A stretch of DNA of 44,396 nt. It comes from JAJRRH01 sp047638815 (GTDB lineage: Bacteria; Bacteroidota; Bacteroidia; Flavobacteriales_D; JABDKJ01). Position 1 is the first letter of the stretch. Every line of letters begins with the position of its first letter. Under the pieces are notes generated by a model, which searched no databases, had not been told where the DNA came from, and worked only from the letters and a program-made list of their open reading frames with translations. Position numbers and translations under genes: made by a program. The stretch lies in assembly GCA_047638815.1 (NCBI GenBank), contig JBLIMR010000018.1, forward strand, positions 1 through 44,396, read 5' to 3'. Shown one piece after another: positions 8,645-17,692 of this stretch.

Positions 8645-9738
8645 ACTATTGCGCCTTGCTCTATTATATATGATTCAAAATCAACATCCAACTCTCTAAA
8701 TGTACGGACTATTCTATCTTGGTCAGTATCGGTAATGAATATTTGCCCGAACTTTTTATCTGACACCAACTCGAGTAGGTACTCTAATCGCATACCATCA
8801 ATCTTGTCGAAGATATCATCCAACAACAATATTGGTTTCTTGCCAGTTTGGTTTGAGATAAACTCAAATTGAGCAAGCTTCAATGCTATGACAAATGACT
8901 TTTGTTGCCCTTGAGATCCAAATTTCTTCATTGGATACCCTTTTATCGTAAAGATTAAATCATCTTTATGTATCCCTACTGTAGTTCTTTGTCTCGATCG
9001 ATCCTTAGCCGCAGCATTTATAAGCAAATTCGAAAAGTCATCAGATTGTAACTGAGACTCATATTGCAAATCTACCGTCTCTGCCCCACCAGACACAATC
9101 TTATATATTCGTTCGAATAAAGGCTTGAAATCTTGAATAAAGTTCTTGCGAGATTTGTAGATCATATTTCCCAATACCACAATTTGTTCGTTCCAAATCT
9201 CAATCTGATCTTTATCAAAAGTCCTGTTCTCCCAGAAATATTTTAATAGATGATTACGATGCGATAGGGTCTTCTGATATTTTAGCAAGGCCTCCAAGTA
9301 TCTTTTATCATATTGTGCGATCACACCATCGATGAATTTCCTTCGAACTTCGCTCCCCTCATTTACCAGATCCTTGTCAGAAGGAGAGATAATCACAGCA
9401 GGATAAGAACCTATATGATCCGAAAGCTTGTCATATTTCTTATTATTTCTTTTAAAAATCTTCTTTTGCCCCTTTTTTACGCCACAATATATTTTATCTG
9501 TTTCCTCTTCATTTTCAAAAGAACCTTCAACGACAAAGAACTGTTCATCGTGGAATATATTCTGAGAATCGATCGCATTGAAGTAGCTCTTGCAAAACGA
9601 GAGATAGTAAATAGCATCTAAAACATTCGTTTTTCCAGATCCATTGTTTCCCGTTAAGCAATTTATTTGAGGCGAAAATTTAAAATTAGCGTCCCGGTAA
9701 TTTTTAAAATTAAGGAGCGACAGGTTTTTGAGTATCAA
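8641..9738 (-). CDS. recF: DNA replication/repair protein RecF
   Basis: 365 residues, normal for RecF, the SMC-like ATPase that with RecO and RecR loads RecA at gaps. The Walker A motif GNNGSGKT is at residues 30-37, the signature region GSQGQQKSFVIALKLAQF is near 275-292, and the Walker B region KPILLLDDIFDKID is near 302-315 (ABC-type D-loop). RecF lacks the long coiled coil of SMC proteins, as seen here. It begins on the minus strand and is followed by the DUF721 gene in an overlapping pair. Confidence 0.97.
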   Translation of the reverse strand: MILKNLSLLNFKNYRDANFKFSPQINCLTGNNGSGKTNVLDAIYYLSFCKSYFNAIDSQNIFHDEQFFVVEGSFENEEETDKIYCGVKKGQKKIFKRNNKKYDKLSDHIGSYPAVIISPSDKDLVNEGSEVRRKFIDGVIAQYDKRYLEALLKYQKTLSHRNHLLKYFWENRTFDKDQIEIWNEQIVVLGNMIYKSRKNFIQDFKPLFERIYKIVSGGAETVDLQYESQLQSDDFSNLLINAAAKDRSRQRTTVGIHKDDLIFTIKGYPMKKFGSQGQQKSFVIALKLAQFEFISNQTGKKPILLLDDIFDKIDGMRLEYLLELVSDKKFGQIFITDTDQDRIVRTFRELDVDFESYIIEQGAIV

Positions 9739-9889
9739 TTAGTTATGGTTTATTTACTTGCATGTAATCTTTTGATAATGTACTTTTAATCAGCATATTC
9801 CATACTGATTCCGTTCAGAAGTATACATTTGTAAAATTAATAATTGTGACGGTATTTAATTAAAATCGGCCAAGCAATTAAAAAAAAAC

Positions 9890-9897
9890 TATTTTTG
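9890..9897 (+). promoter_or_regulatory. -7 promoter element of the TPR-ribH pair
   Basis: TATTTTTG is an exact TAnnTTTG match 17 bases before the ATG at 9915. No clear TTG is seen at the -33 position. Confidence 0.4.
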
Positions 9898-9914
9898 CAA
9901 AAAATTTTCGAATA

Positions 9915-10595
9915 ATGGCTAAAAAGAAAGATGAAGAGGGCTTGGTTGATGTAGGGCAAGTGTACAGTAAATCAGAGGACTTTGTAAACAATAATGGCAA
10001 GACTATCACAATGATTGTTTTAGCTGCGTTAATTCTAGTTGCCGGATTTTTTATTTACAAGAAATTTATTGTTGAACCGCAGAATAAAGATGCTCAAGCA
10101 AAAATTTGGAAAGCAGAATACTTTTTTGCTATTGATTCATTGAACTTAGCATTGAACGGAAACGATGAGTATTATGGATTTGCTGAGATAGCTGAAGAAT
10201 ATAGTTCTACTGCTTCTGGTAATCTTGCTCAGTATTATTCTGGTGTTATATCATTAAAGCAGGGTGATTTTGTTGATGCCATTGATTATCTATCGAATTG
10301 TTCATTCTCTGACAATATAGTTTTAGAGAGCACAAGGTTGGGTTGTTTGGGTGATGCTCAAGTAGAAAGTGGAAATATTGCTGCTGGCATAGACTCTTTC
10401 AAAAATTCTATCTCTACTGCAGAAAATACAGCGACAACTCCTATTTATCTTAAAAAATTAGGCCTGGCATATGAGGCCGAAGGAAATACAAGTGCTGCTT
10501 TAGAGACGTATGAACGTTTAAAAAGGGACTTTAACAATAGTGCTGAAGCTCGAACTATAGATAAGTACATCGGGAAGCTTAGCTCTGCAAACTAA
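9915..10595 (+). CDS. membrane-anchored tetratricopeptide repeat protein
   Basis: 226 residues: a short basic cytoplasmic N-terminus, one membrane helix at about 33-51, then TPR-like helical pairs (GDFVDAIDYL, GNIAAGIDSFKNSI, GNTSAALETYERL). The layout resembles the YfgM-type single-pass TPR proteins linked to envelope protein folding. In Bacteroidota a protein of this type is a usual neighbour between recF and ribH. It ends 3 bases before ribH and shares its transcript. The function is not established. Confidence 0.8.
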   Translation: MAKKKDEEGLVDVGQVYSKSEDFVNNNGKTITMIVLAALILVAGFFIYKKFIVEPQNKDAQAKIWKAEYFFAIDSLNLALNGNDEYYGFAEIAEEYSSTASGNLAQYYSGVISLKQGDFVDAIDYLSNCSFSDNIVLESTRLGCLGDAQVESGNIAAGIDSFKNSISTAENTATTPIYLKKLGLAYEAEGNTSAALETYERLKRDFNNSAEARTIDKYIGKLSSAN

Positions 10596-10598
10596 GCT

Positions 10599-11090
10599 AT
10601 GGCAACTGCAGGAGTCAATCTTTCAGAATACGATCATAATACCATTCCAAGTGCCAAAGGCATGATTATAAGTATTGTTGTTTCCGAGTGGAATAATGAT
10701 ATCACTGAAGGCTTGCTCAATGGAGCCAAATCTACCCTGTTGGAGAATGGCCTAAATATAAAAGATCTTGAAATTAATTTTGTACCCGGCAGTTTTGAAT
10801 TGCCTCTATGTGCTCAAATGATTTTGGAAAGCAAATCTCCAGATGCCGTTATATGTATTGGTAGTGTGATTAGAGGTGAGACCGCTCACTTCGATTACGT
10901 ATGTGAAGCATGTGCTTTGGGGATAAAAGATGTTGGTTTGAAATATAATAAACCAGTAATATTTTGTGTTTTAACAGACGACAACAAGCAGCAAAGTATC
11001 GATAGATCAGGTGGGAAACATGGCAACAAAGGAACTGAGGCAGCGATAACTGCCATTAAAATGATTGCGCTTCAGAAAGGCCTCGAATAA
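10599..11090 (+). CDS. ribH: 6,7-dimethyl-8-ribityllumazine synthase
   Basis: 163 residues. RibH condenses 5-amino-6-ribitylaminouracil with 3,4-dihydroxy-2-butanone 4-phosphate to give lumazine, the penultimate step of riboflavin synthesis. Family motifs: VVSEWNNDIT (residues about 27-36), VPGSFELPLCAQ (about 62-73), CIGSVIRGETAHFDYVC (about 86-102, with the catalytic histidine), VIFCVLTDDN (about 119-128) and GGKHGNKGTEAA near the C-terminus. It is co-transcribed with the TPR gene and faces a convergent DUF4834 gene only 2 bases away. Confidence 0.97.
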   Translation: MATAGVNLSEYDHNTIPSAKGMIISIVVSEWNNDITEGLLNGAKSTLLENGLNIKDLEINFVPGSFELPLCAQMILESKSPDAVICIGSVIRGETAHFDYVCEACALGIKDVGLKYNKPVIFCVLTDDNKQQSIDRSGGKHGNKGTEAAITAIKMIALQKGLE

Positions 11091-11092
11091 GA

Positions 11093-11356
11093 TTACTCCT
11101 CTACTTCCTCAAAATCTACATAATCACCTTTACCATTTGTAGATTGATCAGATGAATTCTCCTTTGCAGATTTATTTTCAATAATTACCTCACCTTCACT
11201 CCTATTGTCAGAGTTTTGATTGAACTGATCAGATGCACCCGACATTCTGTCAGTCATTCGTCCGAGGAATGACTTCAAGAACATTGGCAAAATCCAACGC
11301 GTAATCACCCTAAAAACCAGGGAAATAATGATTATAAAAAATAAAAATTTGAGCAT
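11093..11356 (-). CDS. DUF4834 family small membrane protein
   Basis: 87 residues: one N-terminal membrane helix (about 2-22), a short basic segment, a low-complexity polar linker rich in S, N, D and E, and a conserved C-terminal tail GDYVDFEEVEE. This is the plan of DUF4834, a Bacteroidota family of unknown function, where the ending is typically YVDYEEV. It is convergent with ribH. Confidence 0.75.
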   Translation of the reverse strand: MLKFLFFIIIISLVFRVITRWILPMFLKSFLGRMTDRMSGASDQFNQNSDNRSEGEVIIENKSAKENSSDQSTNGKGDYVDFEEVEE

Positions 11357-11458
11357 CTTTTAAAAACTAATAATGAATTGCTTTTATATATTCAAATTTA
11401 GTTCCAAAATAACAGAATACCATAGGTTTTTTATCGGAATATCCAACCCCTTCTATTT

Positions 11459-14275
11459 TTATCTACTAAGGTAAAGATTTCGTTCAGAGTAAACATCCAT
11501 AAAAAATGGGTCCTTGAGGTTGTCAATAAAGCGTATTGCTTCTCCCGTAGATTTCATTTCAGGCCCCAATTCCTTATTTACATTTGGAAACTTATCGAAA
11601 GAGAACACTGGAATTTTTATCGCGTATCCTTTTCTCTGTGGAGAGAAATTAAAATCCTTCACTTTGGCCTCACCCAACATAACTTTCGTTGCATATTTCA
11701 CATATGGTTCCCCGTATGCCTTAGAAATAAACGGTACTGTTCGGGATGCTCTTGGATTAGCTTCAATAATATATACCACATCGTCCTTTATAGCGAACTG
11801 AATATTAATCAAACCTTTAGTTTCTAGGGCAAGCGCAATTTTTTTGGTATGCTCTTCGATTTGTTGAATGATAAGATCACCAAGATTGTATGGTGGAAGT
11901 ACCGCATATGAGTCCCCAGAATGAATTCCAGCAGGCTCAATGTGTTGCATCACTCCTATGATGTAAACATCCTCTCCATCACATATGGCATCTGCCTCTG
12001 CCTCTATCGCTCCTCCAAGAAAGTGATCGAGTAGAATATTATTACCAGGCATTTCATTTAGAATATCTACGACATGAGTCTCTAGCTCCTGTGCATTGAT
12101 TACAATCTTCATTTTTTGCCCACCCAGAACATAAGATGGTCTTACCAATAATGGGAAGCCAAGATCCTTACTCAATTCCAATGCTTGATCTGCATTTTGT
12201 ACAACACCAAACTCAGGATACGGAATGTTGTTTTTCTTTAATAGACTAGAAAAGTCACCTCTGTTTTCTGCCATATCCAGTGCTCGATAGCTCGTTCCTA
12301 GAATTTTTATGCCATAGCGTTCTAACTTTTCGGCTAGCTTAAGAGCCGTTTGTCCACCAAGCTGCACGATAACTCCTACCGGTTTTTCATGAAGAATGAT
12401 GTCATATATATGCTCCCAAAAGACGGGTTCGAAATAAAGCTTATCTGCAGTATCAAAGTCAGTTGAAACAGTCTCTGGGTTACAATTGATCATGATGGTT
12501 TCATACCCGCACTCCTCTGCAGCCATAACCCCATGAACACAGCAATAGTCAAATTCGATGCCTTGACCAATTCTGTTTGGGCCTGATCCAAGTACGATAA
12601 CTTTCTTTTTGTCTGACACAACCGATTCATTCTGATCCTCAAAAGTGGAGTAATAATATGGAGTGTATGCTTTGAACTCAGCGGCACAGGTATCCACAAT
12701 TTTGTAGACTCTGTGAATGTCCATGTCTCTTCTTTTATTGAAGACTTCACTTTCAAGACATCCAAGTAAATGAGCTATCTGTCTGTCAGCATATCCTTTT
12801 TGCTTGGCGTCAAATAACAAGTCTCTACTAATATCTTCAATTTTATATTCACCAATAACCTTCTCCAGTTGTACCAATTCTTCTATTTGATACAAGAACC
12901 AATAATCAATTCTTGTTTTTTCTTGAATTGTCCTAAGTGGAATACCTAGCTTGATACCATCATAAATATGAAAGAGCCTGTTCCAACTTGGGTTCTCCAA
13001 GCTATTTAATATTTCTGCTTGATTTGTTAATTCACGACCATCAGCACCAAGTCCGTTTCTTGAAATCTCTAAGGATTGACAAGCTTTTTGAAGAGCTTCT
13101 TGAAAGGATCTTCCTATTCCCATCACCTCACCTACTGACTTCATTTGAAGTCCTAATGTCCTGTCGGAACCTTTAAATTTATCAAAATTCCAACGTGGAA
13201 TCTTCACGATTACATAATCTAAAGTTGGTTCGAAAAATGCTGATGTAGTTTTGGTAATCTGATTTTTAAGTTCGTGCAGTCTATATCCTATAGCTAATTT
13301 CGCTGCTATTTTTGCAATAGGATATCCCGTTGCTTTTGAAGCTAAAGCAGAAGATCTAGAAACCCTAGGGTTAATCTCTATCGCAATTATATCTTCCTTC
13401 TCATCGTCACTTACAGCAAATTGAACATTACAACCACCTGCAAAATCACCAATGGCACGCATCATCTTTAGAGACATATCTCTCATTTTCTGATAAGTAC
13501 TATCAGATAAGGTCATCGCTGGTGCTACGGTTATTGAATCACCTGTATGAATCCCCATAGGATCCATGTTTTCAATTGAACAGATGATAACCATATTATT
13601 ATCTGCGTCACGAAGGACTTCCAGTTCATACTCCTTCCAGCCCATTACGGCCTTGTCGATTAAGACTTCATGTATAGGTGAGGCATGTAAACCTCTGTTC
13701 AAAAGATGGTCAAAATCCTCAGGTTTATGAACTATTGAAGCTCCAGTACCACCTAGCGTATAAGAGGCTCTTAATACTAAAGGATAACCAATTTCCTGAG
13801 CGATTTCTTTACCTTTAAGGAAAGATCGAGCAATGAAAGATGGAGCCATTGGAATACCAATTGAAATCATCAATTTTCGAAATGACTCTCTATTCTCAGT
13901 AATCTCGATGGCATCTATATCTACACCTATCATGTCTACATTGTGATCTTCCCATATCCCCATTTCCTTACATTTTATGGCAAGGTTAAGGGCCGTTTGA
14001 CCACCCATGGTTGGCAGCACAGAGTCAATATTCTGCTCTTTTAATATTTTTACAATATACTCAGGTTCTAATGGCAGTAAATATATATGATCAGCCACGA
14101 CTGAATCAGTCATTATGGTTGCTGGATTTGAATTGATCAAGGAAACTTCAATTCCTTCATCACGAAGAGATCGGGCGGCTTGGGATCCAGCATAATCAAA
14201 TTCACAAGCTTGACCAATAACTATGGGTCCGCTTCCTATTATTAAAACATGCTTAATTTTATTATTCTTTGGCAT
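11459..14275 (-). CDS. carB: carbamoyl-phosphate synthase large subunit, short form
   Basis: 938 residues. CarB uses two ATP, bicarbonate and ammonia (from glutamine through CarA) to make carbamoyl phosphate for arginine and pyrimidines. It has the two homologous ATP-grasp halves: the first opens with LIIGSGPIVIGQACEFDYAG (near residue 11), the second with VLGSGPNRIGQGIEFDYCC (near 562). Each carries a carboxylate-rich metal and ATP site (AIEINPRVSRSSALAS and IIEANPRASRTVPF). The protein ends just after KSTGEAIRFIDNLKDPFF and lacks the MGS-like domain that carries UMP and ornithine regulation in the about 1073-residue E. coli enzyme. A similar short form is usual in Bacteroidota, so this is probably not a local truncation. 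carA is not in the window. Confidence 0.96.
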   Translation of the reverse strand: MPKNNKIKHVLIIGSGPIVIGQACEFDYAGSQAARSLRDEGIEVSLINSNPATIMTDSVVADHIYLLPLEPEYIVKILKEQNIDSVLPTMGGQTALNLAIKCKEMGIWEDHNVDMIGVDIDAIEITENRESFRKLMISIGIPMAPSFIARSFLKGKEIAQEIGYPLVLRASYTLGGTGASIVHKPEDFDHLLNRGLHASPIHEVLIDKAVMGWKEYELEVLRDADNNMVIICSIENMDPMGIHTGDSITVAPAMTLSDSTYQKMRDMSLKMMRAIGDFAGGCNVQFAVSDDEKEDIIAIEINPRVSRSSALASKATGYPIAKIAAKLAIGYRLHELKNQITKTTSAFFEPTLDYVIVKIPRWNFDKFKGSDRTLGLQMKSVGEVMGIGRSFQEALQKACQSLEISRNGLGADGRELTNQAEILNSLENPSWNRLFHIYDGIKLGIPLRTIQEKTRIDYWFLYQIEELVQLEKVIGEYKIEDISRDLLFDAKQKGYADRQIAHLLGCLESEVFNKRRDMDIHRVYKIVDTCAAEFKAYTPYYYSTFEDQNESVVSDKKKVIVLGSGPNRIGQGIEFDYCCVHGVMAAEECGYETIMINCNPETVSTDFDTADKLYFEPVFWEHIYDIILHEKPVGVIVQLGGQTALKLAEKLERYGIKILGTSYRALDMAENRGDFSSLLKKNNIPYPEFGVVQNADQALELSKDLGFPLLVRPSYVLGGQKMKIVINAQELETHVVDILNEMPGNNILLDHFLGGAIEAEADAICDGEDVYIIGVMQHIEPAGIHSGDSYAVLPPYNLGDLIIQQIEEHTKKIALALETKGLINIQFAIKDDVVYIIEANPRASRTVPFISKAYGEPYVKYATKVMLGEAKVKDFNFSPQRKGYAIKIPVFSFDKFPNVNKELGPEMKSTGEAIRFIDNLKDPFFMDVYSERNLYLSR

Positions 14276-14369
14276 AATTGGATTTCTTGTTTTTAGATCA
14301 AAAAAAATCCCACTGTGGATATTCAGGGGGATACGTTTTGGCTAAAGGAGCATCTGTTTTTATTTCATG

Positions 14370-14377
14370 CAAAATTA
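14370..14377 (-). promoter_or_regulatory. possible -7 promoter element of carB
   Basis: On the minus strand this reads TAATTTTG, an exact TAnnTTTG match, about 95 bases before the carB ATG. No -33 TTG sits at the usual spacing, so support is limited. Confidence 0.3.
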
Positions 14378-14441
14378 AGAAACCAAACTGAGAATATCAT
14401 CTTGATTTTTCAACATGATTGTCATTTTTTTAACCGTTTGG

Positions 14442-15308
14442 TTATCGTTCAATCCTAAGTACCGTACCTGTCGGCAAGTTAACCCCTGTTTTTGAAGGAA
14501 GTAGGAGCTCGGTACTATCAATTTTGGCTTTTGAAAAATAATTTTTCGCCAGGTTTTCCATGATAACTGGAGTAAGACCAGAGTATGTATTAATAATAAT
14601 CGTGGCATCATCCTTTGCTATCCCCTTCACAGCCGCCAACAATTCATGAATTTTATCCTCCAGTTTCCATTTTTCCCCTTTTGGTCCTAGGCCCCAAGTT
14701 GGCGGATCAAGAATAATCATATCGTAACGAGATTCACGCTTATTCTCTTTTTTTGCAAACTTGAGTGCGTCATCCACTATCCATCTGATGTTGTCAAGAT
14801 TGGAAAGTTTCATGTTTTTACTCGACCATGTTATTACTTGTTTGATTGCATCCACATGAGTAACATGAGCCCCTGTAGCCTTAGCTGCGAGACTAGCACC
14901 GCCAGTATAAGCAAACAGGTTCAACACTTTGGGTTGATTTAACCCATCTAGTCTACTCACGATATAATCCCAATTTTGAGATTGTTCAGGAAATAGTCCG
15001 ACATGTTTAAATCTGGTAAGTTCAATTGAAAAACTCAGTACGTGTTTTCCCAAATTGTAATTTACTTGCCAATCATTTGGCATTTCTTTTAACTTTTTCC
15101 AGATGCCAGTTCTCTTATTATTGTATTCAAAAATGGCATGAGCCATTTTTTTCCATTTGGAAATATTCATTTGAGGTTTCCAAATCGCAGCACTTTCGGG
15201 TCTAATAAGATAGAATGAGCCCCATCTTTCGAGTTTACTACCATCCCCCGAATCTATCAGTTCGAAATCTTTCCAATGATCCAATGAATTTGTAGTCGTG
15301 TTATTCAA
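14442..15308 (-). CDS. class I SAM-dependent methyltransferase, RlmI/RlmK-like
   Basis: 288 residues. The Rossmann methyltransferase core shows motif I LNLFAYTGGASLAAKATGA (near residue 129), an acidic motif II position in VTHVDAIKQVI, and the catalytic motif DMIILDPPTWGLGPKGEKW (near 195), where DPP is typical of N- or C5-pyrimidine and rRNA methyltransferases of the RlmI/RlmL type. The N-terminal 100 residues are a small sheet-rich domain instead of a full PUA domain. The probable substrate is 23S rRNA, but this is inference from the family. It is a single gene upstream of carB, with 166 bases between them. Confidence 0.85.
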   Translation of the reverse strand: MNNTTTNSLDHWKDFELIDSGDGSKLERWGSFYLIRPESAAIWKPQMNISKWKKMAHAIFEYNNKRTGIWKKLKEMPNDWQVNYNLGKHVLSFSIELTRFKHVGLFPEQSQNWDYIVSRLDGLNQPKVLNLFAYTGGASLAAKATGAHVTHVDAIKQVITWSSKNMKLSNLDNIRWIVDDALKFAKKENKRESRYDMIILDPPTWGLGPKGEKWKLEDKIHELLAAVKGIAKDDATIIINTYSGLTPVIMENLAKNYFSKAKIDSTELLLPSKTGVNLPTGTVLRIER

Positions 15309-15354
15309 GGTTTGTTATTTATCGCGTCTTTCCCGCAGGTTAGACAGGTTTTCG

Positions 15355-15362
15355 CAAAAGTA
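15355..15362 (-). promoter_or_regulatory. -7 promoter element of the methyltransferase gene
   Basis: On the minus strand TACTTTTG, an exact consensus match, lies 46 bases before the methyltransferase ATG. Another exact element faces the other way at 15454-15461, so this is a divergent promoter region. Confidence 0.4.
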
Positions 15363-15453
15363 CCTTTTCGAAAAGAATAAAGTACTCTCGCTTGGAATTA
15401 ATCGAAAAGAGAATGATTCATGCAAGGGAATAAGTCATTTAGCAATATTAACT

Positions 15454-15461
15454 TACTTTTG
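15454..15461 (+). promoter_or_regulatory. -7 promoter element of the 169-residue membrane protein gene
   Basis: TACTTTTG ends 5 bases before the ATG at 15467, so transcription would start at or beside the start codon. Confidence 0.45.
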
Positions 15462-15466
15462 ATGCT

Positions 15467-15976
15467 ATGTTGAACAAGTGGAAAAGAAAACTATGGATTG
15501 CCGGAGCGGCATTGGTCGGTGTTATGTTGTTGTTTTCTCTAATCTCAATTCAAATAAACTTGGATTTGGGTAAAATCATTATTGGCCTAGCGTTTCTACT
15601 GATTACCTATACGGTTTATGCAATGTTTGAATATACATCAAGACCAAAAAAGCAAATTCACATAATGAATAAGGTTAGTCTCACTGCTCCGTCTCGCATG
15701 ATGAAACCATTTGTCACATACAAACTGCACATAAGCGCCAAGTATGAAATTGAGGAAAAAGGCGAATCAAAAGAAATTACTTTGGATGAAATAGATTTTA
15801 GTTTCAATAAGTCTGATCACCCTAAAGTATATGAGTATTGCTTGGGGATAATTAACTCCCAAATTCAAAAAAACATTGAGTTGGTGCGTCAAAAACATCC
15901 TGAAGCTTTGGTTCTGGAAACAGAAACGGCATTACCAGAGGAAGTCCTTTTATTAAAAGAAAAAAGCGAAGATTAG
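15467..15976 (+). CDS. hypothetical protein with two membrane helices
   Basis: 169 residues, not recognised. Two membrane helices (about 9-28 and 34-54) place the N-terminus and the long C-terminal part on the same side, probably the cytoplasm given the basic start MLNKWKRK. The soluble part has alternating strand-like segments (YKLHISAKYEIE, KEITLDEIDFSFN) and a C-terminal helix. The stop codon sits inside a strong terminator hairpin. No neighbour suggests a function. Confidence 0.75.
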   Translation: MLNKWKRKLWIAGAALVGVMLLFSLISIQINLDLGKIIIGLAFLLITYTVYAMFEYTSRPKKQIHIMNKVSLTAPSRMMKPFVTYKLHISAKYEIEEKGESKEITLDEIDFSFNKSDHPKVYEYCLGIINSQIQKNIELVRQKHPEALVLETETALPEEVLLLKEKSED

Positions 15977-15989
15977 ATCTCCGCTTTTT
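15961..15989. terminator. bidirectional terminator overlapping a stop codon
   Basis: AAAAAGCG (15961-15968) pairs with CGCTTTTT (15982-15989), and AGA (15970-15972) with TCT (15978-15980), giving a 5-base loop and one mismatch. A-rich and T-rich flanks make it usable from both strands between convergent genes. The TAG stop of the left gene lies in the loop. Confidence 0.8.
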
Positions 15990-16015
15990 GCTATGTGTTG
16001 TTTGATTGTAAATTC

Positions 16016-16642
16016 TTACTTCCCTCCTTTCAACTCATCTTGCCATTTCTTCAACTCATCCCAACGGCCTTCAGAAGCCATCTTGGATTGATCGGGCCAA
16101 GTTCCAGGTTGATGCACTTTATAAGCGGGTCCAGCATCATCTAATATTTTCCTAAGGTAAGCAACATCTGCGTTCGACAAGTGAATATAGGTGAAAATTC
16201 CACCTTCATTGATCAATTCTTGAATTTTAGGGCCTATTCCTTCTACTTTGGTGAGATTGTCTCGCTCGCCTGTATCTACATTTGCTCCCGACATAAATCC
16301 TAATGTAGAACCAGCTATTGAACTTGCAGCCATGTTTGAAGATTGGCTACTCATACACTCTACGTACTTCGCTTTCCAATCAGTTCCATAACTTTTACCA
16401 CCTTTTGCCTTTAAACCGTCATAATCCTTTTGAAGTTTTGCATTACTATTATGCAATACATTATACTTCCCATCTAGACTATCATATTTATTTTTCCAAT
16501 CTCCATCAGAATCAGCCCCACTAAGCATCAATAACAAGCGTGGCATCAATAATCCTATCAAAAAGGCTGCTAGTAACCACCAAAAGAATGGCCAAAACAA
16601 ATCAGCGCCTGAACATGGTGATATCGTTTTTAGTAATAACAT
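16016..16642 (-). CDS. membrane-anchored helix-hairpin-helix protein with L21-extension-like tail
   Basis: 208 residues. A membrane segment at about 18-36 (WPFFWWLLAAFLIGLLMPRL) is followed by a coiled-coil-like stretch (about 50-80), a linker, and a C-terminal domain from about 126: LTKVEGIGPKIQELINEGG, a helix-hairpin-helix motif, ending in a tail like TWPDQSKMASEGRWDELKK. The same C-terminal module is known as the extension of Bacteroidota ribosomal protein L21 and in stand-alone proteins; its role is unknown. It lies 26 bases downstream of the OmpA-like gene on the same strand, so it is probably part of the same operon. Confidence 0.75.
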   Translation of the reverse strand: MLLLKTISPCSGADLFWPFFWWLLAAFLIGLLMPRLLLMLSGADSDGDWKNKYDSLDGKYNVLHNSNAKLQKDYDGLKAKGGKSYGTDWKAKYVECMSSQSSNMAASSIAGSTLGFMSGANVDTGERDNLTKVEGIGPKIQELINEGGIFTYIHLSNADVAYLRKILDDAGPAYKVHQPGTWPDQSKMASEGRWDELKKWQDELKGGK

Positions 16643-16668
16643 AAATCTAAATTTTAGGATTTGTAATA

Positions 16669-17490
16669 TTATTCAACTTTCAAGGAAACTCTTCTATTTG
16701 CTGCTTTGCCTTCTTCTGTATCCTCAGAGGCAATAGGTTCCTCCTCCCCTTTTGAAGAAGCAATAATTCTACTCGAGTTTACCCCCATTTCAACTAAAGT
16801 CGCCTTGATGGCTTCAGCTCTTTCCAATCCCAGCACTTTATTACCGCGTGATGTTCCTTTCGAATCAGTATGACCTTCAAGATATACCTTTTGATTGTTA
16901 GTGTTTAGTTGCTCGCTTAATTTCAATAGATAATCATTGATTCCACTATCATTTAATTTTTCTGTAGATTTATATGGGAATCGAAATAGAACCTCATCAT
17001 CCAATATTTCAACAGATTCAGAAGAAGAATTAGGGTTTTTTGACCATTTAAAACTAAATGCCGCAAGGTCTTCACTACGATCACTCATTGATCCTACTAA
17101 TAATTTTGAACTGGTCTTAATATTATTTGCCTCCAACTGATCAAGCATCAGCAGTTTCGCGTTTTCCGCTCTTGCTAAGCCCATATCCACATACTTTGAA
17201 TTATTCTTCTCGTCAGCGTAATAAGAACCTACAATTCCCAGAATATCATTATCCTTTTTACCGGCAAGTATTTCACTTTTTCTAACCAGCCATTGATTAT
17301 TTATTATGGCGTCAGGTTTGCCCCATTTACTGACAATAGGCTCAGATTGTCCCGTCTTTTGCACACTGATAAATTCTTCCTTTGTCACCAGTTCAATAGC
17401 TTCGCAACAATAGTGCGTTTGAAACCAATTGTTGGCACAAAAACAAAGAATGATAAAAAGCAATATGCTTATTAACGTTCTGTAATTCAT
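16669..17490 (-). CDS. OmpA family protein
   Basis: 273 residues. An N-terminal hydrophobic segment (about 5-19) acts as signal or anchor. There is a middle region of unknown fold (about 30-160), then a C-terminal OmpA-like peptidoglycan-binding domain (about 165-273) with VYLEGHTDSKGTSRGNKVLG and LERAEAIKATLVEMGV, ending GKAANRRVSLKVE. The aspartate in GHTD and the arginine in NRRV are the diaminopimelate-binding positions of the family. It likely ties an envelope component to the cell wall. It is co-directional with the helix-hairpin-helix gene downstream. Confidence 0.9.
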   Translation of the reverse strand: MNYRTLISILLFIILCFCANNWFQTHYCCEAIELVTKEEFISVQKTGQSEPIVSKWGKPDAIINNQWLVRKSEILAGKKDNDILGIVGSYYADEKNNSKYVDMGLARAENAKLLMLDQLEANNIKTSSKLLVGSMSDRSEDLAAFSFKWSKNPNSSSESVEILDDEVLFRFPYKSTEKLNDSGINDYLLKLSEQLNTNNQKVYLEGHTDSKGTSRGNKVLGLERAEAIKATLVEMGVNSSRIIASSKGEEEPIASEDTEEGKAANRRVSLKVE

Positions 17491-17692
17491 TTCCTTAATT
17501 TTAGGTATAAGTTCAGCCTACATCTCAGTTGGAGGCCAATAATAGCGGTAAAAATATAAAGAATCTGTAACTTTCAGCTTATTATTGCCCACATGCTATT
17601 AAAAGATGCCAACAACTGTTGAAAAATCAAATGCCACTTTCAGAACGAAAATATAAAATGGGGAACTAGAGTTGTAGTCTCTCGAAGTATTG

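Noticed and set aside
14375..14611. 78-residue minus-strand frame overlapping the methyltransferase C-terminus
   Set aside because: It is a shifted reading of the methyltransferase gene and runs past its stop; no domain is visible.
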